DNA of 64,000 nt. Origin: Physella acuta (lineage: Eukaryota > Mollusca > Gastropoda > Physidae). Shown piece by piece: positions 35,561 to 49,030 of this stretch. The stretch lies in assembly GCF_028476545.1 (NCBI RefSeq), contig NW_026731670.1, positions 166,001 to 230,000 on the forward strand, written 5' to 3'. Made by a program: the position numbers and the translations under genes. How positions within the stretch are numbered: position 1 is the first letter of the stretch; every line of letters starts with the position of its first letter. The notes below the pieces were generated by a model, which saw nothing but the letters and a program-made list of their open reading frames with translations, did no database searches and was not told where the DNA came from.

Positions 35561-35794
35561 GTGTGTGTTTGTGTGTATAGATGGCTTACTTGATAATTTT
35601 TAACCTCCGGGTTTAGCTCCTCTTCCAAACCACTGAGGCTTGAAGAAAGCACTTTAGATCATTAATGGAGTTTATTCTTGTCACAATGAAAAGGCGCTGT
35701 AGCATCAACTTAGAACATTTACATTTGAATCGACTCCAGTATTTAGCTTGTCATTTCTTTATACATTATCTTTCCCAAATATAAATATAAATAA

Positions 35795-36112
<318 letters not shown>

Positions 36113-36373
36113 GCTTAAATAGGTCTACAATTGAAGTATATGCCACATATATAAATATACGCAAACATAATAGTAACGATGTTCATCTATAGTCTGTTAA
36201 TAACATAGTTGGATGCAGCATTGTTTTCTCTAAAGTTAGCTGGTTTACGTCATTGTGTCACCTCCACCTCCTTGTATTAAGTGTTAATTTATACTTAAAA
36301 TACTATTTAATTTGAATTCATTACTAATGGAACTGGCGAAAAAGCATTTTCTTCTGTACATTTTGCAATGTTT

Positions 36374-36461
36374 TGTCTTGGTGTAACCACTCTAAATGGT
36401 GTCACCCGTACCCCTGCCCCTCTCCCCCCCCCCTCCCCAGTCCCGCCCTCGCTACGCCTCA
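36374..36461. mobile_element. Partial MITE, CAGAGGCGTAGCG family, right half
   Basis: AAATGGTGTCACCCG followed by CCCGCCCTCGCTACGCCTC is the reverse complement of the family's left end. It may be the other half of the copy at 34867, split by TA-array growth, or a separate fragment. Confidence 0.55.
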
Positions 36462-37108
36462 GATAATGTATGTTCCTACATTTCTAAACAGATAAATTCA
36501 TAATCTACAGACGTCTATAAAATTATCACGTGTTCTTGAATGAGTAATATAATCATAAAAACTTCTAGAGCAATACAAACATATTTGTACTAGGCTGGTT
36601 TTAACTGCGAATAGATGTAGATGCTTAATTTTCGTAACTCCCTTGAGCTTTTTTCCCTTTTACGTGTCTAGGCCTATTACGGATTTTCTATATCAGAAGT
36701 TCGTCTAGTAGTGTTGAATACGTATCGAGACATGCTTGAATACTTCCCGCTTTCTACAACGTAGTGTATTATATGTGCCGCTTTAGATCAAGGTTTCAAT
36801 GGGATAATAAAAATACAAAGGCCCTTAACAAAGGTACGTGGTGAACGTAAATAGGGTATTGCATAAATTGGTGGAATAGGAGACCTCGACACTCGCAGCT
36901 GGAGGGCATTAATTGCTTCTTTTCAATCGATTCGTTTAACTACTGGTCGGGAAAAGATATGTATAATTCAATGTTGGTTTGCTAATAAGCTTTTATTAAA
37001 AGATTTTATTTAACGTGATTCTTATGTCACGCAAAACATTTTCCTCCAAACTTACGAACGAAATTTCTGTCACTCTTACTGAGCCGATTTCTTTCAAATT
37101 TAACAACT
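36462..37108. other. Intergenic, no gene seen
   Basis: Unique-looking sequence without convincing ORFs. Confidence 0.5.
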
Positions 37109-37541
37109 AAGGCGTCATCCATAAATGACGTCACGCTTTTTTTGGACAATTTTTACCGCCCCCACTCCCCTCCTACACACATCGTCACAAAAAGTCACAC
37201 CCCCCCCCTAAAATGACGTCACACCTCAGCCTACAACCCCCCCCCCCCCTCAAAGTTGCAGTTAAATATTTTTCTTAAAATACGAAATTGTTTCAAAATC
37301 TTGTCTGAACTCTGTCAACATAGAGTATTTTAATCAATTCTTCTTACAATTTATTAAAACAGTTTTCTAAAACACAAAATAATTACTAAAATTCGTTTCT
37401 AACATTGCTTTTTATAATGCAAAAGTGTGACGTCACACCATCTGACCCCCCCCCCCTTCCGTTCATCACACACCGTCACAAAATTACGGTACCCCCCCCC
37501 TCCCCCCCTGCGATTGTGACGACATTTATGGACGACCCCTC
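37109..37541. mobile_element. MITE with about 24-bp inverted ends (GGGTCGTCCATAAATGACGTCA type)
   Basis: The left end GGCGTCATCCATAAATGACG and right end (reverse complement GGGGTCGTCCATAAATGTCG) form a terminal inverted repeat. GACGTCAC motifs recur inside, together with poly-C runs and an AT-rich centre. No coding sequence is present. The ends resemble a widespread invertebrate MITE type; the superfamily is not assigned. Confidence 0.65.
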
Positions 37542-38789
<1,248 letters not shown>

Positions 38790-38791
38790 AT

Positions 38792-38807
38792 TGGCGCTGC
38801 GAACAGG
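38792..38807 (+). promoter_or_regulatory. Primer-binding site of the LTR element
   Basis: TGGCGCTGCGAACAGG starts two bases after the LTR end, the usual place for a tRNA-primed minus-strand start. The priming tRNA was not identified. Similar motifs occur at 38699, 38739 and 38763 within the LTR. Confidence 0.75.
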
Positions 38808-38975
38808 ATGAATTCAACTAGACTTGCCGAGTTAGGCACCCATAGTCAACCTTGTGCATAACTGTGTTTAGTGTGTGTGTGAATTCTGACATTCAGGAAC
38901 TGTGAAAATCGAGGAAAATTTTTTTTCATATACACACGGTAAGAAAGAACTCTTTTGTTTTACTTACGGAATAAA

Positions 38976-39848
38976 ATGTCTACTCTGGACGAGAAGCAGA
39001 CCCATATAGTGGTCCTACCCAGAGAGTCCCACATTAACAAATTTTACGGGGACGGGGATCCAACTTTAACCAACAGGTTCAGTGAAGAGGTCAAAGCGGC
39101 CTGGGCCTCGAGAAGCATGTCACCAGAGGAGAGATTAAGACTGCTGATGGGCAGTATAGGAGAGACGGTTAGGGCAGAGGTCAAATGCCATGATAAAACC
39201 ATCCAATCAGATCCAGATAAGGTGCTGGATCTGATTATGGAGACCTTTGGGGAGAGACGGTCGGGATCGCAACTGCTAGCAGGGTTCGTAGGCTTAAGGC
39301 AGAGATTGGCGGAGAGTGTGATGGAGTACTCACACCGGATGAACAGGGCCTTTGATTCGGTAAAGGTCAAAACACCTGACATTGATGTGCGCCTACTGAG
39401 GGACCATTTCATCGAGGGGCTGGCAACCCCGATCCTAAGAAGAGAGTTGAAAGAGGAGGTCCACAAAGACCCGCAGTTGACCTTCCTTCAGGTCAGGAAC
39501 TCAGCGATCCGCAGGTCCGAGGATGAGGACCAATCGAACTGTTCGGTGGACAAAGTCTCTGTGCCTGAACAGAGACAATCCCCACCCACAGGGGCCGACA
39601 CGATGGAGACCATGATGGCTCAACTGTTGGCCCACCTAGATAAGGTTGACCAACGTTTGGAGAGGTTAGAAAGCAGGTCAACAGCTGAGAATCAGGAAAA
39701 GAACGGGACAAAACAGGGACGGGTTGGACGGCCGCGTCCCGCCAAGCCATCACTCCAATGGACGGCCGACGGCCGACCAATTTGTTTGTCTTGTTCACAA
39801 CCCGGACATATGGCACGGTACTGCCAGGGAAACGGTCGTCCTCTGTAA
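38976..39848 (+). CDS. gag: gag of Ty3/gypsy element
   Basis: An ATG-started frame of 290 codons. The middle (EFGERRSGSQ region to VRNSAIRRSEDE) fits a Ty3-type capsid, and the C terminus has one zinc knuckle, C-L-S-C-S-Q-P-G-H-M-A-R-Y-C (CX2CX4HX4C). It overlaps the start of pol in another frame, an arrangement for which this family commonly uses ribosomal frameshifting. Confidence 0.88.
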   Translation: MSTLDEKQTHIVVLPRESHINKFYGDGDPTLTNRFSEEVKAAWASRSMSPEERLRLLMGSIGETVRAEVKCHDKTIQSDPDKVLDLIMETFGERRSGSQLLAGFVGLRQRLAESVMEYSHRMNRAFDSVKVKTPDIDVRLLRDHFIEGLATPILRRELKEEVHKDPQLTFLQVRNSAIRRSEDEDQSNCSVDKVSVPEQRQSPPTGADTMETMMAQLLAHLDKVDQRLERLESRSTAENQEKNGTKQGRVGRPRPAKPSLQWTADGRPICLSCSQPGHMARYCQGNGRPL

Positions 39849-42800
39849 GGCAGGGCCAGGCTACAGAGGGGCGAGGTTATGGCCCAAGAAGCAAAATGAT
39901 GGGAGTCTGTCCCGAAATGGTGATTACGATTGGGGACATCGCGGTGAAGGCAATTGTGGATACAGGCTCCCAGGTGACGACAATCACGGAAAATTTTTAC
40001 ACCAAATGGATGAAAGGAAAAGACCATAGGTTGAGGTCTGACACATGCATGCGCCTGACGGCAGCTAATGGACTAACCATTCCATACTGTGGTTATTTTC
40101 TGGCGGATGTCGTGGTGGCAGGACATAGGTTGAAGCAGGTTGGGGTGTTCGTTACGAAACACAACCTAGAGACAAATGTGTCAAATATACCTTGCCTGTT
40201 GGGCATGAATATTCTTGGCCAGTTGCCAGAATTTCTTACAAATATTGTCGGATCGACCACACCAGGTCGGGGATCCAAGATGGCCAGGTTTGCCAAGACC
40301 AGAGGAAGGACAGCAGTCCCGGCAAACACGGTCAAGGCAATCACATTACAAATTGGTGATAGAAGTGTGAATGGTGATGTGATGATAGAACCATGTGGCG
40401 CCGCACTGAGGGCAGGTGTCGTGTTACTGCGGACATACACATCAGCGGAAAATGGACTAGTTCAAGGATTAGTGGCAAATGTTTTGGATGAGGAAATTTT
40501 TATACCGCCTAATACTCTGGTAGGAGTACCACAGAACGTCGAGGTACTAAGGTCGGCACAGTGCATCGAACTGAGCAATACCAGCAGTAATGAAGTAACA
40601 ATTAGGTCGGTCAATGTGACGGCCGAGGTGAAGAAAGAGGATGGCCGATCATATACATTCCCGGAAACTGAGGACCCAAAACTAAATGAATTGCTGAATA
40701 AATACAGTGATATATTTGCCTCGTATGAGGGTGATTTGGGGTACACGGAAGTAATCAAACACCAGATACCCTTACTACAAGACAAGCCGGTGGCGCAACC
40801 TTATCGAAGATTACCACCGAGTCACTACTCGGCGGTGAAAGCACACCTGAATGATCTACTAAAAAAGGGAATTATTACAACCAGTACAAGCCCGTATGCG
40901 GCACCGATAGTAGTGGTAAAAAAGAAGTCAGGGGAGATAAGACTGTGTTGTGATTACCGGAAATTGAACAATATCACAAGAAGGGATGCATTCCCCTTGC
41001 CTCGTATTGATGAATGTCTTGATGCGTTGGGGGGAGCAAGATTTTTTTCTACCTTGGATTTGGCTAGTGGCTACCACCAAGTGGCCATGCACCCCAACGA
41101 TCAACATAAAACTGCATTTATTTCTCCACTGGGACTGTACGAGTGGACCCGTATGCCGTTTGGTCTAACTAATGCACCTGCTACATTCCAGCGAGTAATG
41201 CAGAGTGCTATGAGTGACTTTCTATTTCAAATAATGTTGGTGTATTTGGATGATATTCTAGTTTACTCAAAAACTTGGGAGGACCATCTAAAAAGATTAG
41301 AACAAGTGTTTCTCCGTCTCAGGGAGATAGGAGTAAAGCTGAATCCAGACAAATGCTGTTTTGGTCTGAAATCGGTACATTTTTTGGGTTATGTGATTTC
41401 GTCGGATGGCATCGCCACTGACCCAGATAAAATTGCAGCTGTTAAAGAATGGAAACAGCCAACAACTACAGTAGAGGTCAGATCATTCTTGGGCTTTGCT
41501 TCCTATTATAGAAAATTTGTGCCTGGTTTTGCAAAAATTGCCGCACCATTGCATGACTTGGTAAACAAAATGACAAAGAAACACAGTAAGGAGAAAAAGA
41601 AAGGTAAAACACAACTGATAGGTGAATTATGGACTGATGAATGCCTGAACTCGTTTAAGCTCTTGAAAAAGGCTTTGACAGAGGCGCCGATATTGGGATA
41701 CGCGGACTTTGATAAACCATTTCGGTTAGAAATTGACGCCAGCTCTAAAGGTCTGGGAGCTGTGCTATCACAACAACAAAAGCAAGGTTTCAGGGTTATT
41801 GCGTATGCCAGTCGAGCTCTGAAGGGATCAGAGAGGAACATGACAAATTACAGCGCCATGAAACTAGAACTTTTGACATTAAAATGGGCTGTGACTGAAA
41901 AATTCAGGGACTATCTATTAGGGGCTAAATGTGTGGTATACACTGACAATAACCCCTTGAGTCACCTAAAGACAGCAAAGTTGGGATCCATCGAACAGCG
42001 ATGGGCAGCAGAATTGGCACTCTTTGACCTAGAGATAAAGTATCGCCCGGGGCGGTCCAATGGCAATGCGGACGCCTTATCAAGGAATCCTTACGAGAAA
42101 CCGGGTGATGAGGAAGAAACGCTGACAGGAATATGTGAGGTCAGAGCGTCAACAGATATCCCTCATGGGGTACAAGTGATGCAAAACGGGCAGACCGGGG
42201 TGGAGCACATATCCACAGAGCCCGGACATATGGACAGTAGTGATTTTAATTGCCTTAATCACAAAAAGATAAGAGATGCCCAGAGAACGGATAGTGGCTT
42301 ACAACCGCTATTGAAATACGTCCAGGAACAAAAATTCCCAGGAAGAAGGGAAAGAGAACAATTTGGTCGAGAAACAAAGAAAATACTGAGTCAGTGGGAC
42401 CGTCTCAGTATAGAGGATGGTGTTCTCATGCGGAGAATTCATGACCAAATTGATGGGACAATACACCAGGTGGTGGTGCCTGGACAGTTACGAGAAGAAG
42501 TGCTAAGGTTGGCACATGACAGGGCAGGACACCAGGGTCAGGACAGGACGCACAAAATATTACGAGGGAGGTGTTACTGGCCCAATATGGAAATGGAGGT
42601 CAAACGCCATTGTGAGGCTTGTGTGAGGTGTCAGCATGCGAAAATGCCAGTTGTCAAAATGAGACAGCCATCAGGACACCTACTAGCGACAAAACCACTA
42701 GAGATTGTGGCTATGGACTTTACGTCGTTGGAGCAATCATCGGATGGGACGGAACATGTGTTGGTAATGACTGATGTATTCACCAAATGGACGGTGGCGG

Positions 42801-43888
42801 TGCCCACGCGAGATCAGACTGCCAAAACAGTGGCAAAGGTCTTAATAGAACATTGGTTCATCAAATATGGAATACCAAGACAATTACACTCTGACCAAGG
42901 AAGGGCTTTCGAGTCAGAAGTAATTAACCAACTGTGCAGCCACTACGGGATCAACAAATCTAGAACAACCACATTTAATCCGAAAGGAAACGGACAGTGT
43001 GAACGGTTCAACCGCAGCATGCATGATTTGCTGCGTACGCTAGAACCTGAACAGAAAAAACGTTGGCCTGATTTTCTCCCAGAGTTGGTATATCTATACA
43101 ACTGCACACCCCATGCCACAACCGGCTTTTCGCCACACATGTTGCTGTTCGGACGAGAGGCTCGACTCCCTCTTGATTTGTTCCTAGGAAAAAGGGAGAG
43201 TATGACTGGCTCATACACCGCACTGGAATATGTGAATGAACATATGAGAAGAATTAGAGAAATGTACAGGGTAGTACAGGAAAGACTAGAACATGAAGCA
43301 CGGCGAAGGGAACCGCCGGTACAGACGAAGGACCCGCCACTCAAACTGAATGACAGGGTATTACTGCGTAGCCACCCGTTAGGCAGAAACAAAATCCACG
43401 ATCTCTGGGGACAGGAGATATGGCAAGTCGTGGAGATGCCTAAAGTAGCAGGTGGCCCCTTTAAGATAAGACCCATCGATCACGCCAAACCGGATCGGTG
43501 GGCGAATATTGCTCAATTAAAGAAATATTGGAATAGGCAAGAAGAGCAGTTACACACAAGGAAATCCAAGACAATTAGGGAACCGGAAACTATAACGGAA
43601 ATTCACATACCCATCCCGGAACCATATCACCATCAACAGAACAACCGCGATATACAAGTGGAGGATAACGGCAACAAAGAGGATCCCGTTCCTTCCAGAA
43701 GCAGAGAGACAGTAGACCATCAGATAAGTGGTCCGCGGAGAAGTTTGAGGAACAGAAGGAAGACGAAATTTTTTGTCAGCAACCATCAAGTCTTTCATGG
43801 TCGCGCTGGTATGAGAACAGACGGTGCAAAAACCTATAAAACTGAACTGGTGAAGGCACCAAACGAGAAGGGTGGATGTGAATTCTAG
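39758..43888 (+). CDS. pol: pol of Ty3/gypsy element (PR-RT-RH-IN)
   Basis: A frame of 1376 codons. Visible in order: aspartic protease (A-I-V-D-T-G-S, near residue 66), reverse transcriptase with Y-L-D-D at 496-499, RNase H (LEIDASSKGLGAVLS), zinc-binding integrase N-terminus (H-x-G-H ... C-x-x-C in the region HDRAGHQ to EACVRC), and the integrase core with D...D...E (MDFTSL, HSDQGRAFES, GNGQCERFNRS). It ends in a Lys/Arg-rich tail. The open frame starts inside gag's 3' end, so translation most likely comes by the frame change typical of the family. Confidence 0.93.
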   Translation: MDGRRPTNLFVLFTTRTYGTVLPGKRSSSVRQGQATEGRGYGPRSKMMGVCPEMVITIGDIAVKAIVDTGSQVTTITENFYTKWMKGKDHRLRSDTCMRLTAANGLTIPYCGYFLADVVVAGHRLKQVGVFVTKHNLETNVSNIPCLLGMNILGQLPEFLTNIVGSTTPGRGSKMARFAKTRGRTAVPANTVKAITLQIGDRSVNGDVMIEPCGAALRAGVVLLRTYTSAENGLVQGLVANVLDEEIFIPPNTLVGVPQNVEVLRSAQCIELSNTSSNEVTIRSVNVTAEVKKEDGRSYTFPETEDPKLNELLNKYSDIFASYEGDLGYTEVIKHQIPLLQDKPVAQPYRRLPPSHYSAVKAHLNDLLKKGIITTSTSPYAAPIVVVKKKSGEIRLCCDYRKLNNITRRDAFPLPRIDECLDALGGARFFSTLDLASGYHQVAMHPNDQHKTAFISPLGLYEWTRMPFGLTNAPATFQRVMQSAMSDFLFQIMLVYLDDILVYSKTWEDHLKRLEQVFLRLREIGVKLNPDKCCFGLKSVHFLGYVISSDGIATDPDKIAAVKEWKQPTTTVEVRSFLGFASYYRKFVPGFAKIAAPLHDLVNKMTKKHSKEKKKGKTQLIGELWTDECLNSFKLLKKALTEAPILGYADFDKPFRLEIDASSKGLGAVLSQQQKQGFRVIAYASRALKGSERNMTNYSAMKLELLTLKWAVTEKFRDYLLGAKCVVYTDNNPLSHLKTAKLGSIEQRWAAELALFDLEIKYRPGRSNGNADALSRNPYEKPGDEEETLTGICEVRASTDIPHGVQVMQNGQTGVEHISTEPGHMDSSDFNCLNHKKIRDAQRTDSGLQPLLKYVQEQKFPGRREREQFGRETKKILSQWDRLSIEDGVLMRRIHDQIDGTIHQVVVPGQLREEVLRLAHDRAGHQGQDRTHKILRGRCYWPNMEMEVKRHCEACVRCQHAKMPVVKMRQPSGHLLATKPLEIVAMDFTSLEQSSDGTEHVLVMTDVFTKWTVAVPTRDQTAKTVAKVLIEHWFIKYGIPRQLHSDQGRAFESEVINQLCSHYGINKSRTTTFNPKGNGQCERFNRSMHDLLRTLEPEQKKRWPDFLPELVYLYNCTPHATTGFSPHMLLFGREARLPLDLFLGKRESMTGSYTALEYVNEHMRRIREMYRVVQERLEHEARRREPPVQTKDPPLKLNDRVLLRSHPLGRNKIHDLWGQEIWQVVEMPKVAGGPFKIRPIDHAKPDRWANIAQLKKYWNRQEEQLHTRKSKTIREPETITEIHIPIPEPYHHQQNNRDIQVEDNGNKEDPVPSRSRETVDHQISGPRRSLRNRRKTKFFVSNHQVFHGRAGMRTDGAKTYKTELVKAPNEKGGCEF

Positions 43889-44071
43889 AACTGTTTTGTG
43901 TCTCAGGAAGACGATGTAGACACAGTTGATATGTGAAATAGGTATAACTGTCAATCGTATACGAATGGAACGTCGTGGACAGTGAGTGGAACAATAGAAT
44001 TTTTTTTACGATTGTGCGATTGACTTTGGAGGAGTGCACCTGCCAGGCGTTGTTTGTGGTTGAAAACACAC

Positions 44072-44090
44072 AAAAAAAGGCAGGGGTGGA
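44072..44090 (+). promoter_or_regulatory. Polypurine tract of the LTR element
   Basis: A purine-rich stretch (AAAAAAAGGCAGGGGTGGA) directly before the 3' LTR, the expected plus-strand primer. Confidence 0.8.
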
Positions 44091-44818
44091 TGTAGCTAGG
44101 GTGGGCCTAGCTACTAGTCACAAATCTGATAACGAACGTTAAGCCGAGACGCAGTATTACAGTCTGACGCAACCGATAGCAGGTGGCTTATTGGATCGGA
44201 CTGATAACAATCTCAAAGCCAACGCGTGCTATTTTGGGAAACGGTACGAGGGGATTCAGACGGCCTGTCAACTTTGATTGATAGGATGCAGATGTTTATG
44301 ACACGGACTGTACGTTAGAACTGCGCAACTAGTGGTCGGAGACATCGAGTACAAGTATCGATTACGGAGGAATACAAGTACGAAGATGAGTACGAATACA
44401 AGGGATAAATAGGAGGGGACGGCTGAACTCGTTCTCTTCCCTCTTCATCGCTCGCTTTAGATCAGTCAGTCTGTGTGACATATCAAGTTGGTTATATTGT
44501 GTTAAGAAGGACATTAGACATGTGGATTCAGTTATATGAAGCCTAGTGAGGACTGTTAGGGGGTCAGTTGATTCAGACTATTATATTGAAACATTTCTGT
44601 TGATTCATTGTGTTATATTGAAGCATTTCTTGATTCATGTAATAAAAGGATCAATAGCGAACCTGCATCTTCGAGTCTTTCTACTGTAGTCGATGTTGTG
44701 TAGCATGAGTGGTTCAACTCGTTACAATTGGCGTTGTCGGGCAGGATAGACTCGGGGAAGGTCACAATTGGCGCTGCGAGCAGGGTCACATTTGGCGCTG
44801 CGAGTAGCCTAGGTCACA
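44091..44818 (+). repeat. 3' LTR
   Basis: 728 bp, the same length as the 5' LTR and identical to it wherever compared by eye. It ends at GGTCACA and runs straight into (TA)n. Confidence 0.93.
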
Positions 44819-44831
44819 TATATATATAAAT

Positions 44832-44923
<92 letters not shown>
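44819..44923. repeat. (TA)n, right flank of LTR element
   Basis: Continuation of the TA array broken by the LTR element, with one AAATAAATTAAA interruption. Confidence 0.95.
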
Positions 44924-44927
<4 letters not shown>

Positions 44928-45663
44928 CCGGTAAGCTAGGTATAATTAAAGATGTACACATATGCACACACGGATAAACGGATTTCTATAGACTTTGCCT
45001 ACCTTTAAACACGTTTGTTTTCAACAGACATTTTTCGATATTATCATCATGAAAATAAGAAAATGTACTAGAAAAATTAGAACAACAATAATTGTATTGC
45101 TTACCTTCAATAATCCATCTGTCTGTTACTCCTTATGCTTTCATCTAACACGTATCGATGTATAGCGTAACACTATATAAATATTTAACACACTTTTATA
45201 TCAGCTGAATAAAACAGTTTGCAACATTATGCGCAGATCATAAAGATATCCTCAGATAAACTATACAAAATGCCAAACACTTTTTTTATTTACTTATATT
45301 CTCCAGATTAGAGTGTCACTTTGTCAAGCGTCAGCCGTCTTTTATCTATTCCATTCTCCACTTGTCATTGGTTTATTCCCCTTGGTTTACCTCCCCTCCA
45401 GACAAACGGAATATAAGTTGTAAAACGTATAAGTAACCAGGAAGTGATTTAGGTGTGTACATTATTGCAGCGAGTTAAAGATCGTACCCGCTAACAACTA
45501 CCACTATATGTAATTATTCAAAGGTGCTTTGTATTGCTTGACAAACAAATAGCACGTTAACACGTATACTCAATACATTGCACGTAATTATTGTAGTTAA
45601 TAAACAGATGTATTCTTGTATTGAGTAGTCTATAATTACGTAGCTGCTTACTTACGTAAACGG

Positions 45664-45739
<76 letters not shown>

Positions 45740-45790
45740 AATATATATCTTATATAGGCCTATATATAATAATATCGGCCTATATATAAG

Positions 45791-45879
<89 letters not shown>

Positions 45880-46347
45880 ATATATATGTGTGTGTGTGTG
45901 TGTAATTATATGTTTATAGGCATACATACTAGCTGCAAAGATGGTTGTAGGCCTACTGATTCATATACACGCGTACGTCCACAAGCTATAAGTGCAAGGT
46001 ATCCAAGACCATGTAAAACGAATGTTTCTCTTTCCCTCTATATCGACAATAGAAATAATATACTGTCGACCCCTCTTTCTTCTAAAGAGCCAAGTTTACC
46101 TTTATAACACTTAGATTACGTCCACGGAGAATCTCAGCATATACATTTATCAACATGATCCCCGGCGAAAACATCGGTCCCTCTTAAACAATGTTATCTA
46201 AAACATCTTCCCTATTTCAATATTAAATTATCATCCTCTCAGACGAGATAACTCGATTTGTGTGTTTGTATTTATTAAAAAACAAACAAATATCACTGTC
46301 AGAAGTGTATAGAGATAGGGTGGTGTATGCTAAATACCACTTTCGAA
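44924..46347. other. Intergenic with (TA)n arrays at 45667-45738 and 45795-45872
   Basis: No gene seen. Two long TA arrays, with GGCCTATATATAA repeated between them, and a short GT run at about 45886-45902. Confidence 0.6.
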
Positions 46348-46574
<227 letters not shown>

Positions 46575-46804
46575 CTTTTGAACATACATCTATATCTTAC
46601 ACCATGACGTCTACTTATCTCTTCAAACCTCAGGTATATTTTTTTAAAGTATAGTCCTACGTGTGACATACCATGATCTACCGAACTGTTAGACATTGAA
46701 CCCCTTAATTTTTATTTCTGTTAATTTTTTTTTGTTTGTAATTTAAATAACCTTTCTGTTACAATACAGAATACAAAAATTCTATTAGTTGTAATTTTTC
46801 CTTT

Positions 46805-46985
46805 TTAAAATAGACGATTTCTTTCTTGATTTGCTTTTATTTCCCATCTCCATACAAGAACAGTCTACAAGGCAGTAGTTGTTTGATTTTGGCGTTTTCT
46901 TTTCTAGACTGGTTGTTTGTTCATTATCCTTATCTGTCGTGGGATCCGAAGCGAAGACTTATGGAGTTAACAATCATACTCCCCC
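46805..46985. repeat. Dispersed repeat, family member 2
   Basis: CAAGAACAGTCTACAAGGCAG and AGTTGTTTGATTTTGG match the element in the intron at 20985-21235. The family is unknown. Confidence 0.5.
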
Positions 46986-48260
46986 CCACGACTATTAATT
47001 GTAAGGAATTTTTTTTTTCAGAATTTTTTTTTTTTTTTGCTGTTTAAATTTTGTTTTTAAGTTTTTAATTCAGATAAAGAAAACATTCTTTAAAAAATAT
47101 TTGTGGCAACTAAATAGAGTTGATAGTTCACATTTTTAAAGCAGTTTTTAGGGGACGTAACCCTGTTAATATATTGTGTCTCATGGGACTTTGCATTGTC
47201 TACCTTGCAACAAGTTGGTAAATGGAATGGTACTGAATACAATCTTTTGAAACCAAATTTTTAGAACTATTTCCTTGTTTTGTTAAAAATTGATATTTAA
47301 ATTGAAAGTAAGTTACCAAATATGTATTAGATGAATACACAAGACACTATACACAGAAAAACAGGCCAGTTATTTAATTACAGACATGGTTCAAACACAC
47401 AAAGAAATAAAAAATAAAACAGTTTTCAACAAGTTTTAATGTTCTAGAAATAAAACAGACATTTAAAATTTCAGAAGTTAACCCGTAACCATTTCAACAA
47501 TAAAAGTACATGATTATTGAAAGCACTTAACATTAGAAAAAGTTAAAAGCATAAATTACATTTTGAACAAGTTAAAAAGAAATGGATTTAAAAATGGAAA
47601 AGTCTTAAAAATAGATTTAAAAATGATACTTTCACTCTCAGCTGTCATTCTATATATTTTTAAGAAAGGAACTTTATGGTTAGTTAAAGAGTTGAACTAC
47701 ATATATGCCCCATATTGTTTTTTTTACTTGTTATATAGTGTAATATAATTATTAATTATTAAATTTAAAAAAATCGAATTAAGAAGCAAATGAATACAAA
47801 TTTTTAACAATAAAAACGAGAAGAGAATGAAAAATTCTACAACATACTGGTGATAAAAAAAAAGTGCATGCTACATGGTGGTCATATACATTTAATACAT
47901 GAACACATTTTTACGACTACTTACAACTACAATCAGGGCTAGTCCTCCAGCTAAACAACACATGACACAATAATGCAATTTACAAAGACATACACTATCA
48001 TATTTCTACAATGAGTTAAAAAATTCTCCAAGGTGTTTACATTTAATTCAGTAGTTAGATGATTAAACGAAATGATCAAATTAACATTTTAAAAAAGAGC
48101 CAACTTTACTAGCATGTGTAAATTAAATCTATTGTGTATTGCTTATATTGTATGCCATTTAATGTCACTAAAAATGTTGATATCTTTAAAATGTAAGAAA
48201 ACAATCTGAACTCAGTTAAATTTTGTTTGAAATATTCCACTATTGAGGTGTGTGTGTGTG
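46986..48260. other. Intergenic, no gene seen
   Basis: AT-rich sequence with poly-T runs near 47010-47038 and no convincing ORF. Confidence 0.5.
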
Positions 48261-48271
48261 CAGAGGCGTAG

Positions 48272-48305
<34 letters not shown>

Positions 48306-48612
48306 GGGGTGTGCGGACCGCACCAGGTGACACCATTTAGGGGGGGGTGACACCAAGGCAAAAAAAGCAAAATATGTAGAGTAAAACTTGAGGGGGTGGG
48401 GTGCAAATCGGAAGTTTGAGTGTAGGGTGCAAATCGGAAGTTTGACGGGCGGGGGGGGGGGGGGGGAGGGTAGGGGCAAATTAAAAGTTCAAAGCGGGGG
48501 GGGGTGCAAATCGAAAATTTGAAAGTTTGTCCCCGGGAAGGGTCGCTACGCCTCTTGGGGGTGACACCATTAAGTGCCGCACCGGGTGACACCCGACCTC
48601 GCTACGCCACTG
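48261..48612. mobile_element. MITE, CAGAGGCGTAGCG family, both ends present
   Basis: It starts CAGAGGCGTAGCGG and ends CTCGCTACGCCACTG, a terminal inverted repeat. Inside are GGTGACACCATTTAGG, GTGACACC repeats, long G runs and a second inner GTCGCTACGCCTCT, suggesting a composite or nested copy. The flanks are TGTGTGTG-like on both sides, so an 8-bp duplication is possible but not provable in this GT run. Confidence 0.75.
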
Positions 48613-48769
48613 TGTGTGTATGTATGTGTGAATGCTTGATGGGTTGGGAATCTTGAAGTTAAAACATCCACACACTTGATATATACACAGATTGACTTAA
48701 CTCCCAAAACATTGAACATTAGCACTCAAACACATAAAAATAATGACAGCCAAATTTAACCCTGTGACT

Positions 48770-49030
48770 GTATGATAGAAAACATAACATTGGACTGAAT
48801 TCTGACAGATGATATCTAGTTTCACCCAGCTGTGATAGGTACATGCCCTATGTCAATGAAATCAGCTGGGCATTGTCAAAATAATCTTTCCCTTTCAGTT
48901 CTGATGCTCAAAAGTGCAATATCTACACTTGTTATAATGATGACTACACTTTTGCTGCAATAAGATTTAAAAGCTAGTCAACTCTACTTCATCTGCCCTA
49001 TGTCGGATCTAAAAAGGAAATTTACTTCCT
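48770..49030 (+). mobile_element. tRNA-derived SINE, old copy
   Basis: Diverged but ordered matches to the SINE at 63300-63545: a GTGATAGGTACATG-like box, GCTGGGCATTGTCAA, then GTCAACTCTACTTCATCTGC and a final AAAAGGAAATTTACTTCC. Confidence 0.55.

Noticed and set aside
39044-40440. Minus-strand ORFs within the LTR element
   Set aside because: Shadows of gag and pol on the other strand.
48109-48675. Pro-rich ORFs on the minus strand
   Set aside because: Translation of G runs inside the MITE at 48261-48612.
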